Assembly: GCA_023415475.1 (NCBI GenBank)
Contig: JAEZKL010000173.1
Span: 1 to 64,000, forward strand
Reading direction: 5' to 3'
From: Bacillota bacterium
GTDB taxonomy: Bacteria > Bacillota > Clostridia > Lachnospirales > Lachnospiraceae
Length of the DNA stretch: 64,000 nucleotides
Below are positions 62,834-64,000 of the stretch, piece after piece (the first letter of the stretch is position 1; each line of letters begins with the position of its first letter). The notes under the pieces are model-generated. The model searched no databases. It was not told the DNA's origin and was given only the letters and a program-made list of their open reading frames with translations. Position numbers and translations under genes: made by a program.

Positions 62834-64000
62834 ATGTCTTATATCATTGCATTAGCAGGCAATCCTAATAGCGGAAAAACAACCCTGTTCAACGAATTAA
62901 CCGGTGCAAGGCAGCACGTTGGTAACTGGCCGGGAGTAACAGTGGATAAAAAAGAAGGGGTTTATCGAAAGAATAGGGAGATTTCTATTCTGGACCTTCC
63001 CGGTACATATTCTCTTTCGCCTTATTCCGCAGAAGAGATCATAGCAAGAGATTATATCGTAAAAGAAAGACCCGATGCGGTTATTAATATTCTGGACGGA
63101 ACGAGTATCGAGCGTAATCTTTATCTGACTCTTCAGATTATGGAAACCAGAGTGCCCATGGTCGTAGCCATTAACATGATGGATGAGGTAGAAGCGAAGG
63201 GAGACCGGATTGACTGTGTAAAGCTGGAGAAGCTCTTAGGGGTCCCCGTTGTTCCTATTGTTGCAAGAAGCGGAAAGGGACTCGAAGAATTGATGAAGGC
63301 CGCAGCCAAGGTGGCAGAGAGTAAGCAATTAACTGCCAGACCGGAGCTCTTCGATTCTCAGGTTAAGGAAATCATTGAAGAAGTTAGAAAGAACCTTGAC
63401 ATAACGACAGAGGAAGAGACCTATTGGAAAGCACTTAAATTAGTCGAGGCAGATGAGGTTGTCTTTGAGGAATTAGCAGAAAATAAGAAGGCAAAGATAA
63501 AATTAATCATAGAAAATGCAGAGAAGAACAAAGGCGTTGATTTGGAGGCACAAATTGCCGATCTCAGATATCAATACATAACGAAGCTGGTTAAGGAAGC
63601 TGTTAAAAAATCGAGCAGCGGCCATGTTGAAACCAGATCAGATAAGCTGGATAAGCTGCTTACCAATCGCTTCTTAGCAATCCCTGTCTTTGCAGTGGTT
63701 ATGTATCTTCTTTTTGCTTGTACCTTCAGTGAGAATTTCTTGTTCATCGAAGGGTTTCCGAGCCCGGGCATCTGGCTGGCGGGTCTGGCTGAAACCGGTT
63801 GGGGTACATTAACGGCCATATTGGAGGGAGTTTTGACCGACGCTTCTCCATGGGTTTACTCTTTGGTCATTGACGGCATTATGGGTGGTATCGGTGCAGT
63901 AATCGGCTTCATTCCCTTGGTGTTAGTGTTGTTTATCCTGATCTCCGTACTGGAGGACAGTGGTTATATGGCTAGAGTTGCCTTTGTTATGGATCGTATC
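62834..64000 (+). CDS. feoB: Ferrous iron transporter FeoB, 3' truncated by the window
   Basis: The frame runs from ATG 62834 (after CAGGAGG) to the window end, 389 codons. The N-terminal G domain shows G1 ALAGNPNSGKTTLFNELTGA, G2 region NWPGVTVDKKEG, G3 LDLPGTYSL and G4 NMMDE. A GDI-like helical part and a hydrophobic start (FLAIPVFAVVMYLLFACTFS) of the membrane domain follow. FeoB imports Fe2+ through a GTP-dependent membrane protein. The C-terminal Fe pore domain is outside the window. Confidence 0.95.
   Translation, partial: MSYIIALAGNPNSGKTTLFNELTGARQHVGNWPGVTVDKKEGVYRKNREISILDLPGTYSLSPYSAEEIIARDYIVKERPDAVINILDGTSIERNLYLTLQIMETRVPMVVAINMMDEVEAKGDRIDCVKLEKLLGVPVVPIVARSGKGLEELMKAAAKVAESKQLTARPELFDSQVKEIIEEVRKNLDITTEEETYWKALKLVEADEVVFEELAENKKAKIKLIIENAEKNKGVDLEAQIADLRYQYITKLVKEAVKKSSSGHVETRSDKLDKLLTNRFLAIPVFAVVMYLLFACTFSENFLFIEGFPSPGIWLAGLAETGWGTLTAILEGVLTDASPWVYSLVIDGIMGGIGAVIGFIPLVLVLFILISVLEDSGYMARVAFVMDRI

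Noticed and set aside
1..64000. tRNA, rRNA, CRISPR arrays, insertion sequences, prophage genes.
   Set aside because: Searching intergenic regions by eye showed no tRNA-like cloverleaf, no regular short repeats with spacers, and no transposase or integrase frames.

Overview
The window looks like a chromosomal stretch of a low-GC, spore-forming-type Clostridia, most likely a Lachnospiraceae relative. The reasons are the AT-rich sequence, strong AGGAGG-type ribosome binding sites, frequent GTG and TTG starts, and the gene repertoire (BY-kinase/YwqE capsule regulators, a CotH-family kinase, tandem feoA-feoB, Na+-translocating decarboxylase subunits, Wadjet). The species assignment is inference.

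Region 1 (1-16253) is a surface polysaccharide (capsule/EPS) locus. It holds the end of a Wzz/BY-kinase gene, a PHP-type tyrosine phosphatase, six GT2-type glycosyltransferases (one fused to a pyruvyl-transferase-like domain, one on the opposite strand), two GT32/Caps_synth-type transferases, a Wzy-like polymerase/ligase, a VanZ-like protein, a CotH-family protein, an NTP_transf_5-type nucleotidyltransferase and a Wzx-like flippase. Region 2 (16620-22184) is a five-gene cassette: acyl carrier protein, PP-loop amidotransferase-like enzyme, adenylate-forming ligase, class II asparagine synthetase and a left-handed beta-helix acyltransferase. It is probably a carrier-protein-based decoration pathway for a sugar or small molecule.

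Region 3 (22220-28784) is a lasso peptide operon in the order B2 protease, cyclase C, precursor A (too short for usual gene callers), HPr-kinase-like kinase, metallophosphoesterase and ABC exporter D. The precursor has a leader with Thr at -2 and a 34-residue core whose first nine residues (GGGYGPPTD) fit a Gly1-Asp9 macrolactam ring. No separate leader-recognition protein (B1/RRE) is visible. The tail is unusually long and does not end in Ser, the residue that the known kinase family modifies.

Region 4 (29117-44799) holds a secreted deacetylase-like protein with near-duplicate carbohydrate-binding modules, TraB-like, YkvA-like, TipA-type MerR, Nudix, MFS and PlsC genes, an L,D-transpeptidase, a class I ribonucleotide reductase (alpha and beta), and OadG/OadB-type genes on the minus strand. 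Region 5 (45062-50552) is a JetA-JetB-JetC Wadjet-type operon with no JetD. Region 6 (50938-54603) is a three-subunit molybdenum hydroxylase (xanthine dehydrogenase type) behind a perfect palindromic operator. Region 7 has an FN3-repeat secreted protein, a MarR-family regulator with a palindromic operator, and two ArsA/GET3-like ATPases flanking a small charged protein. GNAT and HAD genes follow. The window ends inside feoB, behind two feoA genes and two Fur-like boxes.

Two intergenic elements about 22 kb apart (32893-33012 and 54832-54972) share sequence blocks and a nested stem structure with compensatory base changes. They look like a structured RNA or a structured mobile repeat. A second pair of short related hairpin motifs lies upstream of nrdB-type and GNAT genes.
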